NCBI RefSeq assembly: GCF_016919245.1
Contig: NZ_JAFEJA010000002.1
Span: forward strand, 1,428,501-1,492,500
Direction: 5' to 3'
Length of the DNA: 64,000 bases
Origin: Streptomyces zhihengii
GTDB taxonomy: Bacteria > Actinomycetota > Actinomycetes > Streptomycetales > Streptomycetaceae
Under the pieces are notes generated by a model, which was not told where the DNA came from, did not search any database, and saw only the letters and a list, made by a program, of their open reading frames with translations. The translations under genes and the position numbers were made by a program. This document shows positions 54,533 through 63,236 of the stretch, piece by piece. Position 1 is the stretch's first letter, and each line of letters opens with the position of its first letter.

Positions 54533-57500
54533 ATGCGGTTCGGGGTACTCGGCCCACTCGTGGTGTGGGACGACGGGGGCACGGCGGTCACGGTGCCCGA
54601 GACCAAGGTCCGGGCGCTGCTCGCGACCCTGCTCGCACACGACGGCGGCCCGGTCTCCGCCGACCGCCTCGTCCGGCACCTGTGGGGCGACGACCCGCCG
54701 GGCAAGCCCGCCGGAGCGCTCCAGGCCAAGGTCTCCCAGTTGCGCAGGGTCCTCGGCCGGGACAACGTCACCCACGAGCCCGCCGGTTACCGGCTGCGGC
54801 TCGACCCGGACGCCCGCCAGGTCGACGCGGACCGCTTCCGCGCCCTGGCGAACGAGGCCCGCACCGCGGCCGATCCACACGCCAGGGCCGCCCTGCTCAC
54901 CGAGGCCCTCGGCCTGTGGCGGGGCCCGGCCTACGCGGACTTCGCGGACGAACCCTTCGTCCGCGGCGCGGCCGGTCGCCTCGACGAGCAGCGCCTGTCC
55001 GTCACCGAGGAACAGGCCGAGGCCCGCCTCGCCGTCGGCGACCACCTGCTGCTCGCGGGCGAACTGGCCGCCTTGGTGGAACGCCACCCGCTGCGGGAGC
55101 GCCTGCGCGCGGCCCAGATACGCGCGCTCTACCTCACCGGCCGCCAGAGCGAGGCCCTCGCCTCCTACGAACACCTCCGCACCCGCCTCGCCGACGACCT
55201 CGGCGTCGACCCCGGCCCCAGCCTCACGGCCCTCCACCAGGCCGTCCTCCGCCAGGACCCCGCCCTCACGACCCCGCCGCCCGGCGCCTCGCCGGAATCG
55301 GCCTCCGGGGCGTGGCCGCCGGCGGGTTCCGCCGCGGTGCGTCCGGCCGCGCCGGAGGTGGGCCGGCCCGCGCCTGTCCGACCGCCCGGCGGCGACGGAC
55401 AGGCGGCGGATGCCTTCCCGGGCACGCACGGTGCGGTCACCCCCGAGGAGGGCTCACCTGCCGGTGCCGTGCCGCCGGGCGGGACCGGTGCGCCGACGGG
55501 TGCGGTCGTCCCGGAGGTGGGCTCACCCTCCGGGGGGTGGCCGCCGACGGCCCGCGCTGCCGCCCCGGAGGCGGGCCCGCCCGTGGGTGTCCGGCCGGAT
55601 GCCGCCCCGCAGGCCGCACCCGGAGCGGGTCCTTCCGCGCCGGGTGCGGTTCCTCCGGATGCGGCTCCGCCCTCCGGCGGGTGGCCGCCGGCCGGTTCCG
55701 GCGTGTACCCGGGCACGCCCGGTGCGGCGGTTCCCTCTGCCCCGAGTGCGGCCGCGCCGGAGGTGGGCCGGCCCGCGGGTGTCCGGCCGCCCGGCGGCGA
55801 CGGACAGGCGGCGGATGCCTTCCCGGGCGCGCCCGGTGCGGCGGCACCCGGGGCGGCTCCGCCCGGCGAAGGGTGGCCCCAGGCCACCCCCGTGTCCGTG
55901 CCGCCGCGGGCGGCCACCCCCGTCGCGTCGAACCTTCCCGTGCCGTTGACCGGGCTCGTCGGGCGGGACGAGGCGCTTGCCGAGGTCTCGCGGCTGCTGG
56001 ACGGGGCGCGGCTGGTGACGCTCACCGGGGCCGGGGGGGTCGGCAAGACGCGGCTGGCCGTCGCCGCGGCGGCGGCGCGGGTGGCCGCCGGTGGAGACGG
56101 CGAACTGCCCGACGGCGTCTGGCTCGTGGAGTTCGCCGGGGTGCGCGCGGGCGGTGCCGGAGACCTGGCGCAGGTCGTCTCCGCGACGCTCGGGATCAGG
56201 GACGGCGCGCCCGCCGCCCTGCCGGGCAGTGCGGCGGGCTGCGCCGGGGCCCCCTCACCGGCGCACCGGCTCGCCGCCGCCCTGCGCGACCGGCGGGTCC
56301 TGCTCGTGCTCGACAACTGCGAGCACGTCGTCGACGCCGCCGCCGAACTGGCCGCGCTCATCCTGCGCACCGCGCCCGGCCTGCGGGTGCTGGCCACCAG
56401 CCAGGAGCCGCTGGACCTGGCGGGAGAGGCCGTCCACGTGGTCGAGCCGCTCGGCCCGGATGCCGCCGTGCGGCTGTTCACCGAGCGCGCCGCCGCCCGC
56501 GACCCCGGCTTCGGCCGCACCGGGACGGGCGACGGTGACGCCGACCGGGAGGCCGTCGCCGAGATCTGCCGCCGGCTGGACGGCATCCCGCTCGCCCTCG
56601 AACTCGCCGCCACCCGCGTGCGCGCCCTCGGCGTACGCGGCCTGGCCGCACGCCTCGGCGACCGCTTCCGGGTGCTGACCACGGGCGGGCGCGGCGCCCC
56701 GGCCCGGCAGCAGACGCTGCGCGCGGTCATCGACTGGAGCTGGGAACTGCTCAGCGCCCCCGAACGCATCGTGCTGCGCCGCCTCGCCGTGCACAGCGAC
56801 GGCTGCGACCTGGAGGCGGCCGAGGCGACCTGCGCGGGCGACGGCGTCACCCGGGACGAGGTGCTCGACCTCGTCACACGGCTGGTCGACCGCTCCCTGG
56901 TGGTCGTGGTGGACGGTCCCACCGGGCGCCGCTACCGGCTGCTGGAGTCCGTCGCCGCGTACGCCACCGAGCGGCTCCACGAGATGGCGGACGTCACCGC
57001 CGTCGCCGGGCGGCACCTGCGGCACTACCTGGCACTCGCCGAGCACGCCGAGCCCCTGCTGCGCGGCCCCGACCAGCGCCATCTGCTCGCCCGGCTGGAC
57101 GCCGAGGCCGCCAATCTGCGTGCCGCGCTCGACGAGGCGGTACGCCGGGCGGCCGCGGGTGACGAGGGGGAGGCCGTCCGGCTGGCGACGGCACTGTCCT
57201 GGTGGTGGCTGCTGCGCGGCCGTCTGATCGAGGCGCACCGAGCCCTGACCGCCGTACTCGCCGCCTCCGCCACGGCCCCCGGTCCCGGCGCCACCACCCC
57301 CGCCCCCGACCCCGAACTCGTCCTCCTCCACACGGCGTTCGCGCTCCTCACCGGCGACCACACCGGCACCGCCCGGGCCGCCCTCGCGGACACGAACGCG
57401 CCCTCGGACACCGACCCCGACCGTCCCCCCGGAACCGCCGACGCCGACGCCGTCAGCGACCCCGTGCGGCGCGGGCGCGCCCTGTGGCTGTGCGCCTACG

Positions 57501-58417
57501 GGCGCTTCAGCGCCGGGGAGCCCGGCGCGGCGGATCGGCTCAACGACCGGGCCCTCGGACTGTTCACGGCGGCGGGCGACCGCTGGGGCACCGCCGCCGC
57601 CCTCGGCCTGCGCGCGACGCTCGCGCTGGTCCGCGGCGACCTGGCCGGCCTCAGCCGGGACGGCGTCCGCGGCGCCGCCCTCTTCCGGGAACTCGGCGAC
57701 CGCTGGGGCGAACTGCAGACCGTCACCCCGCTCGCCGCGCTCGCGGAGATCCGGGGCGACTACGAGGACGCCGCGCGCCGCCAGCGCGAGGGCCTCGGCA
57801 TGGCCAGGGAACTCGGCCTGCTGGCCGAGGTCTCGGCCAGGCTCTCCGGGCTGGGCCGCCTCGCCCTGCTCTCCCGGGACTGGGAACGCGGCAGGGAACT
57901 GCACGAACAGGCCCGCCGCATCGCCGCCGAACAGGGCTACAAGTACGGCGAGATCCACTCCGAGATGGGCCTGGCGCTCGGCGCCCGCCGCTCCGGGGAC
58001 CTCGACGCCGCCGAAGCCCACCTCGCCCGCATCCGCGACGGCTACGCCGATGTCTCGTCCGAGGCCGGCGACCATCTGCTCCTCGCCGAACTCGGCTTCC
58101 TCGCCGAACTGCGCGGGGACGCCGGCACGGCCGCCGCCCACCATCTGCGGGGTCTCGCCGTGGCGCGCTCCCTCGGCGAGCCGCGCGCGCTGGCGCTCTC
58201 GCTGGAGGGCCTCGCCGGGGCGGCCGCCCTCGGCGGCGGTGCGCCGGGGCGCGGTGCGCGGCCCTGCTGCTCGGCGCGGCCGACGCGGCGCGCCGGGGCG
58301 TCGGCGCCCCGCTGCCCGCGGCCGAACGCGGGGACGTCGACCGTGCCGCCGCCGCGGCCCGCACCGCCCTGGGCGGCACGGCGTTCACGACGGCCTACCG
58401 GAACGGAGCGGCGCTGA
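54533..58417 (+). CDS. SARP-type BTAD/NB-ARC transcriptional activator, 3' frameshift
   Basis: An AfsR/SARP-like regulator of 1294 codons as read. Residues 1-95 are the OmpR-like DNA-binding domain ('FGVLGPLVVWDDGG', 'GALQAKVSQLRRVLG'), about 95-243 the BTAD domain, about 245-465 an unusual Pro/Ala/Gly-rich linker with internal repeats, then an NB-ARC ATPase (P-loop GAGGVGKT near 499, 'VLLVLDNCEHVVDAA', 'LDGIPLALELAATRVRAL') and TPR-like repeats. A TACGGT -10 ends 7 nt before ATG 54533 (leaderless). From about codon 1240 the reading frame leaves the family-like sequence, which continues in another frame to 58527. It probably activates nearby genes if translated functionally. Confidence 0.88.
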   Translation: MRFGVLGPLVVWDDGGTAVTVPETKVRALLATLLAHDGGPVSADRLVRHLWGDDPPGKPAGALQAKVSQLRRVLGRDNVTHEPAGYRLRLDPDARQVDADRFRALANEARTAADPHARAALLTEALGLWRGPAYADFADEPFVRGAAGRLDEQRLSVTEEQAEARLAVGDHLLLAGELAALVERHPLRERLRAAQIRALYLTGRQSEALASYEHLRTRLADDLGVDPGPSLTALHQAVLRQDPALTTPPPGASPESASGAWPPAGSAAVRPAAPEVGRPAPVRPPGGDGQAADAFPGTHGAVTPEEGSPAGAVPPGGTGAPTGAVVPEVGSPSGGWPPTARAAAPEAGPPVGVRPDAAPQAAPGAGPSAPGAVPPDAAPPSGGWPPAGSGVYPGTPGAAVPSAPSAAAPEVGRPAGVRPPGGDGQAADAFPGAPGAAAPGAAPPGEGWPQATPVSVPPRAATPVASNLPVPLTGLVGRDEALAEVSRLLDGARLVTLTGAGGVGKTRLAVAAAAARVAAGGDGELPDGVWLVEFAGVRAGGAGDLAQVVSATLGIRDGAPAALPGSAAGCAGAPSPAHRLAAALRDRRVLLVLDNCEHVVDAAAELAALILRTAPGLRVLATSQEPLDLAGEAVHVVEPLGPDAAVRLFTERAAARDPGFGRTGTGDGDADREAVAEICRRLDGIPLALELAATRVRALGVRGLAARLGDRFRVLTTGGRGAPARQQTLRAVIDWSWELLSAPERIVLRRLAVHSDGCDLEAAEATCAGDGVTRDEVLDLVTRLVDRSLVVVVDGPTGRRYRLLESVAAYATERLHEMADVTAVAGRHLRHYLALAEHAEPLLRGPDQRHLLARLDAEAANLRAALDEAVRRAAAGDEGEAVRLATALSWWWLLRGRLIEAHRALTAVLAASATAPGPGATTPAPDPELVLLHTAFALLTGDHTGTARAALADTNAPSDTDPDRPPGTADADAVSDPVRRGRALWLCAYGRFSAGEPGAADRLNDRALGLFTAAGDRWGTAAALGLRATLALVRGDLAGLSRDGVRGAALFRELGDRWGELQTVTPLAALAEIRGDYEDAARRQREGLGMARELGLLAEVSARLSGLGRLALLSRDWERGRELHEQARRIAAEQGYKYGEIHSEMGLALGARRSGDLDAAEAHLARIRDGYADVSSEAGDHLLLAELGFLAELRGDAGTAAAHHLRGLAVARSLGEPRALALSLEGLAGAAALGGGAPGRGARPCCSARPTRRAGASAPRCPRPNAGTSTVPPPRPAPPWAARRSRRPTGTERR
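55349..55840 (+). repeat. Repeated linker segments in the SARP-type gene
   Basis: A block of about 85 bp (GCGCCGGAGGTGGGCCGG...) near 55349-55436 recurs about 405 bp later near 55754-55841 with few changes, encoding EVGRPA-VRPPGGDGQAADAFPG-like peptide. Shorter related units lie between. Confidence 0.8.
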
Positions 58418-58527
58418 CCGCCGAGGAGGCCGTGCGCCGCGCCTGTCCCGTCCTGGGCCGCACGGCCCCGGCACCAGCCCCGGGAGCCGCCCCGGGTGCG
58501 GTCGGCGCGCCCTGCCTCAGGGACTGA
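58232..58527 (+). other. Frameshifted original 3' end of the SARP-type gene
   Basis: After 'LEGLAGAAAL' the frame gives Arg/Pro/Cys-rich nonsense ending at 58417. The frame used by the other phase from about 58261 encodes a sensible C-terminus ('ALLLGAADAARRGVGAPLPAAERGDVDRA' in part, 'AALTAEEAVRRA') ending at 58527. A one-base loss (or two-base gain) in the G-rich stretch 58232-58260 explains it; either a true mutation or a sequencing error. Confidence 0.75.
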
Positions 58528-59767
58528 GCGACAGGAAGATGAACGCGGAGAACAGCGCCAGGTGCACCCCGCCCTGCAAGAGGTTCGCGCGCCCCGGCAC
58601 GACCGTCAGCGCGCTCACCACGGCGGTCAGCGCGAGCAGCACCAGATGCACCGGCTGGAGTCCGAGCTCCAGGTCCCCGGACAGCCAGATGGAGGCGAAC
58701 GCGATGGTGGGGACGGTCAGTCCGATGCTGGCGATCGCCGAGCCGTAGGCCAGATTGAGGCTGGTCTGCATCCGGTCGCGGCGGGCCGAGCGGACGGCGG
58801 ACAGCGTCTCGGGCAGCAGCACCATCAGCGCGATGACGACACCCACCACGCCGTAGGGCAGCCCCGCGTTGTCCACTCCGCGCTCGATCGTCGGGGAGAT
58901 GACCTTGGCGTTGCCGACCACGGTGATCAGCGAGAGCAGCAGCAGGCCCAGGCTGATCAGGGCCGCGCGGTTCGGCGGCGGCGGAGCGTGCTCCTCGCCG
59001 TCGTCGGTCCCGACCGCGCCCTCGCCCGCGTCCGGGGCCTCCCGGACGGCCGCACCGGTCCTGTCGCCGGCCGCCGCGCCCCCGGTGCCGCCCGCCGAAC
59101 CCTGAGCCCGCGCCGGAGACTTCGGCCGGGTCCCCTGCCCCGTGGTGGCCCCGCGCTCGTGGCGGCGGTCGACGGGGAGGAAGTAGTCGCGGTGCCGCAC
59201 GGTCTGCACGGTGACGAACAGGACGTACAGCCCGAGCGAGGCGACCGCCGCGAACGCGAGCTGTCCGGCGGTGAATTCGGGGCCCTCCGCGCCCGTGGTG
59301 AACGTCGGCAGCACCAGCGTCATGGTGGCGAGCGTGATGACCGTGGCGAGCGCGCCGCCCGAACCCTCCGCGTTGAAGACCACGGTCCGATTGCGTACGG
59401 CGCCCACCAGCAGGCAGAGGCCGACGATGCCGTTGCAGGTGATCATCACGGCCGCGAAGACCGTGTCGCGCGCGTAGGTCGACGCCTTGTCGCCGCCGCC
59501 CGTCATCAGCATGACGATCAGGCCGACCTCGATGACCGTGACGGCGACGGCCAGCACCAGGGAACCGAGCGGCTCACCGACGCGGTGCGCGACGACCTCC
59601 GCGTGGTGGACGGCCGCGAGCACGGCCCCGAACAGGCACAGGGCGACGACCGTCACCCCGAGCGCGGGCAGATCGCGCCCCCAGCCGAAGGCGAGTGCGA
59701 GCAACGCCAGCACCGGCATCCATGTTGTCCACTGCCGTACCACTGGTGTGCTGTTGTCCGCGCTCAT
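58517..59767 (-). CDS. CaCA-family cation/proton antiporter (ChaA/y4hA-like)
   Basis: A 416-aa integral membrane antiporter with two homologous halves. The alpha-1 repeat has 'EPLGSLVLAVAVTVIEVGLIV' (the EPxGSxxLxxxVTxIE signature) and the alpha-2 repeat 'VVIALMVLLPETLSAVRSA' with 'GSAIASIGLTVPTIAF'. The two halves are joined by a long charged Gly/Ala-rich cytoplasmic loop (about residues 195-260). ATG at 59767; no clear Shine-Dalgarno (CAGTCT lies 7 nt upstream). Function: Ca2+ (or Na+/K+)/H+ exchange. It is convergent with the SARP-type gene and overlaps its frameshifted end by 11 bp. Confidence 0.9.
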   Translation of the reverse strand: MSADNSTPVVRQWTTWMPVLALLALAFGWGRDLPALGVTVVALCLFGAVLAAVHHAEVVAHRVGEPLGSLVLAVAVTVIEVGLIVMLMTGGGDKASTYARDTVFAAVMITCNGIVGLCLLVGAVRNRTVVFNAEGSGGALATVITLATMTLVLPTFTTGAEGPEFTAGQLAFAAVASLGLYVLFVTVQTVRHRDYFLPVDRRHERGATTGQGTRPKSPARAQGSAGGTGGAAAGDRTGAAVREAPDAGEGAVGTDDGEEHAPPPPNRAALISLGLLLLSLITVVGNAKVISPTIERGVDNAGLPYGVVGVVIALMVLLPETLSAVRSARRDRMQTSLNLAYGSAIASIGLTVPTIAFASIWLSGDLELGLQPVHLVLLALTAVVSALTVVPGRANLLQGGVHLALFSAFIFLSLSP

Positions 59768-60072
59768 GGTGATCAGACTGCCAGAAGCCCGCGGCGTTCC
59801 GTGCCCCGGGGCGGCGTGGCCCGCCGACGTCTGACGTCCCGCGGCCGGGCCGGAACGGCGCTCCGGCGCGCCGCGGGCCCCGGCCGGCGCGTGCCCCGGT
59901 CCGCCCTCGTCACCCAACGGGCCCTGCTCCGGACGGTGTTGCGGCCCCGTTCGTCCGGGGGCGCTCCGAAGCGGCCGGCTCCCGCGTCGCCCGTCCGTGA
60001 AGTGATCACTCGTCATGATGAGAGCCGCGCGTCTCCCTGCGCCCGGCGGCGTGCGTCCGGCACGGTGGCGGC
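59768..60072. other. Divergent intergenic region, no gene seen
   Basis: 305 bp between the antiporter and lipoprotein genes. An open frame continues upstream of the antiporter ATG but its composition is Arg/Gly/Pro-rich and unlike the family. A TGATCACTCGTCATGATGA motif at 60003-60021 is an interrupted dyad. Promoters for both genes must lie here; CACGGT ending 6 nt before the lipoprotein ATG is a weak -10 candidate. Confidence 0.4.
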
Positions 60073-60555
60073 ATGCTCCTGCGCCGCCTCCTCCCTCCCC
60101 TCGTGCTCGTCCTGGTCCTCGCCGTCTCCGGCTGTGTCAGCGTCCCCACCGGCAGTGGCCGGGACCGGCCGGTCCTCTCCCCGGCGCCCGCCGGGCCCGC
60201 TCCGGCCGGCGCGGTGGTCCCCGGTGCGGGCGCCGGTCCGCTGCCGGCCGCCCAGTCCGCGGGGCGCGACGCACTCGCCGCGACCGGTCCCGAGACGCCG
60301 GCGGCCGGGCCGGCGCAGGCGCCGCCCGCCGAGCGGGCCCGCGGCGGGGCGCACGGGCCGCACCCGGCGCCGCGCCTGCGCCCCCACCGCCCCCGCCCTG
60401 CCGTGAAGCCCGCGCCGCGCCCCGGACAGCGCTCCGCACCCCGGCACGCCCCTCCCCGCGGGTACGTCCCCGCGATGCGGCACCTGTGCGCCGAGTCGGA
60501 GGGCGTCACCTCGTCGCAGGTGACCCGCCTCTGCCGCTACACCTACGGCCGCTGA
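60073..60555 (+). CDS. Small Pro/Ala-rich lipoprotein
   Basis: A 160-aa predicted lipoprotein. Signal peptide MLLRRLLPPLVLVLVLAVSGC ends in the lipobox LAVSGC, with Cys about residue 20. The mature part is a long Pro/Ala/Gly/Arg-rich stretch (about 25-130), probably extended through the cell wall, ending in a compact conserved tail with two Cys ('AMRHLCAESEGVTSSQVTRLCRYTYGR' in part). ATG without a Shine-Dalgarno. Function unknown; similar short tails occur on other streptomycete lipoproteins. Its last codons form the first copy of a 31-bp satellite. Confidence 0.75.
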   Translation: MLLRRLLPPLVLVLVLAVSGCVSVPTGSGRDRPVLSPAPAGPAPAGAVVPGAGAGPLPAAQSAGRDALAATGPETPAAGPAQAPPAERARGGAHGPHPAPRLRPHRPRPAVKPAPRPGQRSAPRHAPPRGYVPAMRHLCAESEGVTSSQVTRLCRYTYGR

Positions 60556-60804
60556 CCCGGTCCGGCACCACACCTACGGCCGCTGACGCCGTTCGCCGCC
60601 GTGCCCACGGCCGCCTGACCGGGTCCGCCACCCGCCCACGGCCGCTGACGCCGTTCGCCGCCGTGCCCACGGCCGCCTGACCGGGACCGCCGCCCGCCCA
60701 CGGCCGCTGACCCGGTCCGCAGCCGCGCCCAAGGCCGCAGCCGCGCGCAAGGCCGCCGACGCACCCCCGGCCGCCGACGCACCCCCGGCCGCCGACGCAC
60801 CCCC
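60545..60804. repeat. 31-bp satellite and 18-bp tandem repeat
   Basis: Six head-to-tail units of 31 bp start at 60545, 60576, 60607, 60638, 60669 and 60700, each beginning ACGGCCGC and containing (C)TGAC; alternate units are most alike (62-bp super-period). A second array, three 18-bp copies of GGCCGCCGACGCACCCCC, covers 60751-60804. No spacer-like unique sequence and no gene lie between; the first unit includes the lipoprotein stop codon. Confidence 0.9.
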
Positions 60805-60832
60805 GGCGGCGGTCCCGCGGGCGCTGCCCCGG

Positions 60833-61480
60833 TCAGGCGGCCGGCCCGGTCGGCGACGCGAGCGCGCTCAGACCGGGCCCGTCGAGTTCCCCCAGGGCCG
60901 TCCGCCGCCCGGAGACGGCCAGCAGCAGCGAGAGCGCGGGGCCGCGCACCTCCGGTCCTTCGCCGACGGAGACCTCGGCGTCCGTCGCGGCCAGCCGCAC
61001 CCGCGAGGTCAGCTCCTTGGCGCCGCCGAACGACGCGGGGGTACGGAGCTGCAACCGCAGCCCCCGGACCACCGCCTGCGGCGGATAGGCGCGGATCAGG
61101 CCCAGCGGACGGCGGATGTCCTCCCCGTGGACGACCTCCTCGACGAGCCGGCTGTCGAGGGGCGCCGGGGGAGTGGACGTCCGCGACGCCACCTGCCGCA
61201 GCCGCTCCAGCGTCTCCGCGGGCGACGCGGCCCGCTCCCGCTCCACGCCCCGCGCGTTCTGCCGGTCGAAGTCGAACCGGGCCCTGGCCAGCCCGGCCAC
61301 GAACCCGAGCCGTGTCGTGCGCGCCGTGTCGACGAGGTGGGCCACCACGTCGTGCACGGTCCACCCGTCGCAGAGCGACGGCCGCCGCCACTGCTCGTCG
61401 TCGAGCCCCGCCAGGTCCTCGATCAGCGCCGCGCGCTCGGTGTGCACCATCGGCCAGACGTCGTCGTTCACGGCGTTCAC
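60833..61480 (-). CDS. Mycothiol-dependent maleylpyruvate isomerase-family enzyme
   Basis: A 215-aa DinB/MDMPI-fold protein. The N-terminal helix bundle carries the metal-site pattern: 'RRPSLCDGWTVHDVVAHLVDTA' with His residues, and 'EEVVHGEDIRRPLG' (HxxD). The C-terminal part resembles the SCP2-like/MDMPI C domain. Family enzymes use mycothiol for isomerisation or S-transfer, consistent with an actinomycete. GTG at 61480 follows GAGGAG. Monocistronic by context. Substrate unknown. Confidence 0.9.
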   Translation of the reverse strand: MNAVNDDVWPMVHTERAALIEDLAGLDDEQWRRPSLCDGWTVHDVVAHLVDTARTTRLGFVAGLARARFDFDRQNARGVERERAASPAETLERLRQVASRTSTPPAPLDSRLVEEVVHGEDIRRPLGLIRAYPPQAVVRGLRLQLRTPASFGGAKELTSRVRLAATDAEVSVGEGPEVRGPALSLLLAVSGRRTALGELDGPGLSALASPTGPAA

Positions 61481-61612
61481 GGTTTCTCCTCGGCCCGCTC
61501 CCGGATGCCGGGCCCTTCCCGGTGTCCGTGTGAGAGATGACCGCCCGCGCCGCCGGAACTCATCGCCCGACGCCCGCGTCACCCCGTTGCGCCGGGCGCC
61601 TGCGGTCCGGCT

Positions 61613-62176
61613 CTATCCCTGCGGCCCGGGAGCCCCCGCCCCCGCCACCACCATGGTCACCAGCAGCGCGTGGCTCTCGTCGAGGCTCTCGGGCAGCCCG
61701 AACGCCCCGTCCGTCTCGAGGACGGCGAAGCCGTGGACCGCGGCGCGCAGGCAGCGGGCCATGTGGACGGCTGCCGAGTCCGTCATCCCGTACGAGCGCA
61801 GCGCGGCGCGGATGATGTCGAGCAGCCGCTCCCCGGCCTCGGCCGTACGCGGCTCCGGGGTCTGGAGCATCGCGGCGTAACGGTGCGGGGCGCGGAGCGT
61901 GAAGGCCCGCCAGGCCGTCATGAAGGCGCGCAGCGCCTCCTCGCCCGAGCGGCCGAGCACGGCGAGGCCGACCTCGTCGGCCAGGTCGTTCATGATCCGC
62001 GCCGAGACGAGGTCGCGGAGCTCGGCGAGATTGCGCACATGCTTGTAGAGGGACGGTGTGGCGACGCCCGCCCGGCCCGCGACGGCCGAGAGGGTGAGGG
62101 CGGCGGGGCCCGCCTCGTCGACGGTCTCCAGAGCGAAGGCGACGACCGCGTCCGCGGACAGCGACGCCCTAGGCAC
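61613..62176 (-). CDS. TetR family transcriptional regulator
   Basis: A 187-aa TetR-like repressor. N-terminal HTH: 'ALTLSAVAGRAGVATPSLYKHVRNLAEL' (in part, residues 26-53); the C-terminal ligand domain resembles the TetR_C_33 type ('ALRAFMTAWRAFTLRAPHRYAAML'). The GTG start at 62176 overlaps the 3' end of the hydrolase gene by 8 nt, so they form an operon transcribed from the promoter at 63081-63053, in which the likely binding site of this repressor is embedded. Confidence 0.92.
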   Translation of the reverse strand: MPRASLSADAVVAFALETVDEAGPAALTLSAVAGRAGVATPSLYKHVRNLAELRDLVSARIMNDLADEVGLAVLGRSGEEALRAFMTAWRAFTLRAPHRYAAMLQTPEPRTAEAGERLLDIIRAALRSYGMTDSAAVHMARCLRAAVHGFAVLETDGAFGLPESLDESHALLVTMVVAGAGAPGPQG

Positions 62177-63005
62177 GGGAGGTGTCCTTCAGGAAGGCCA
62201 GGACGGCCGAGGCGACTTCGGCGGGGGCCTGGACGTGCGGATAGTGGCCCGCGCCCTCGATCGTCACCAGCCGCCCGAGCCCCTCGGGCATCATCGCCAC
62301 GATGCCCTCGCCCTCGGCCACCGGGTCCGCCCAGTCGGGGTCCAGGGTGCCTTCGACGACCAGTGCGGGGCAGCGGATGTCGCCCAGCCGGGCGCCCGCG
62401 TCGACGGGGGCGGACATGCCCATCCTGCTCACCACGGCCATCCGGCCCGGCCTGCGCAGATCTGCCTCCAGCGCTTCCCGGTGCGCGGCGTACCCCTCGG
62501 GCCGAGTGCCCGGGTAGGCGTGGTCCAGGTAGCGCTTCCACAGGCCGACGCTGCGCAGCAGTCCCGTGCCGAGGAGCAGCGACATGCCCTTGCGGTAGCG
62601 GGCGTCGGAGAGCAGGGCGCGTGCGTCGATCTTCTGCGCGCGGGTGAAGGGGCTGATCTCCACCACGGCGGTGACCAGTTCGGGCGCCTCGGCGGCCGCG
62701 ATGGTGGCGGCGCCCCCGGCGAAGGAGTGGCCCACGACGACCGCGGGGCCGCCCAGGTGGCGGATCACGGCGAGCAGGTCGCCCGCCGCGTCGGTGCGGG
62801 TGTAGGACGCCCAGCCGGTGCTCGACTCGCCGTGCCCCCGCTGGTCCACCGCGGCGACCCGGTGGCCGGCCCCGGCGAGCAGGGCGCCCAGCTCCCGGAA
62901 GGCCGCTCTGTTGTCGCCCATGCCGTGGGCGAGCACGATCAGTGGCCCCTCGCCGGTCACCTCGTACGCGAGGCGGCCGCCGTCGGTCTCCAGGAACTCG
63001 GTCAT
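62169..63005 (-). CDS. Alpha/beta hydrolase
   Basis: A 278-aa alpha/beta-hydrolase-fold enzyme. Oxyanion motif 'LIVLAHGMGDNRAAF', the nucleophile elbow GHSFAGG (Ser about 98), the acid in 'LVVEGTLDPDWAD' and the catalytic His in 'IEGAGHYPHVQAP'. The family includes esterases, haloalkane dehalogenases and lactonases. ATG at 63005 with GGTGGA. First gene of a two-gene operon with its probable TetR repressor, which suggests that a substrate-like ligand induces it. Confidence 0.93.
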   Translation of the reverse strand: MTEFLETDGGRLAYEVTGEGPLIVLAHGMGDNRAAFRELGALLAGAGHRVAAVDQRGHGESSTGWASYTRTDAAGDLLAVIRHLGGPAVVVGHSFAGGAATIAAAEAPELVTAVVEISPFTRAQKIDARALLSDARYRKGMSLLLGTGLLRSVGLWKRYLDHAYPGTRPEGYAAHREALEADLRRPGRMAVVSRMGMSAPVDAGARLGDIRCPALVVEGTLDPDWADPVAEGEGIVAMMPEGLGRLVTIEGAGHYPHVQAPAEVASAVLAFLKDTSRA

Positions 63006-63052
63006 GATCCACCCCGTGGGTCGGTGTGCCGTGGTTAATGTCGTTAGCCGTA

Positions 63053-63081
63053 AAGCTAATAGCATTAGCTTCGGCTGTCAA
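63053..63081 (-). promoter_or_regulatory. Promoter with embedded TetR-type operator
   Basis: Minus strand TTGACA (63081-63076), 17-bp spacer, TAGCTT (63058-63053). The perfect palindrome AAGCTAAT-AGC-ATTAGCTT (63053-63071) covers the -10 and most of the spacer, so repressor binding would exclude RNA polymerase. Confidence 0.88.
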
Positions 63082-63236
63082 CGACACGTTCGCCCACGAC
63101 ACGACCGCCGACGGCAGGGCTCTCGACGGCACGGCTGTCTGCGGTGCGGAGGCCGACGGCGCAGACATCAGCGGGTGCGGGCGCAGGTGCAGATGTCGGA
63201 GCGGCGTGCGGGTCCGGCGGACGAACGGCGGTGTGC

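Noticed and set aside
59768..60016. N-terminal extension of the cation antiporter
   Set aside because: The in-frame upstream sequence is Arg/Gly/Pro-rich and lacks similarity to the family; the ATG at 59767 gives the usual N-terminus.
60545..60804. CRISPR array
   Set aside because: The 31-bp units are directly adjacent with no unique spacers, and no cas gene is in the window.
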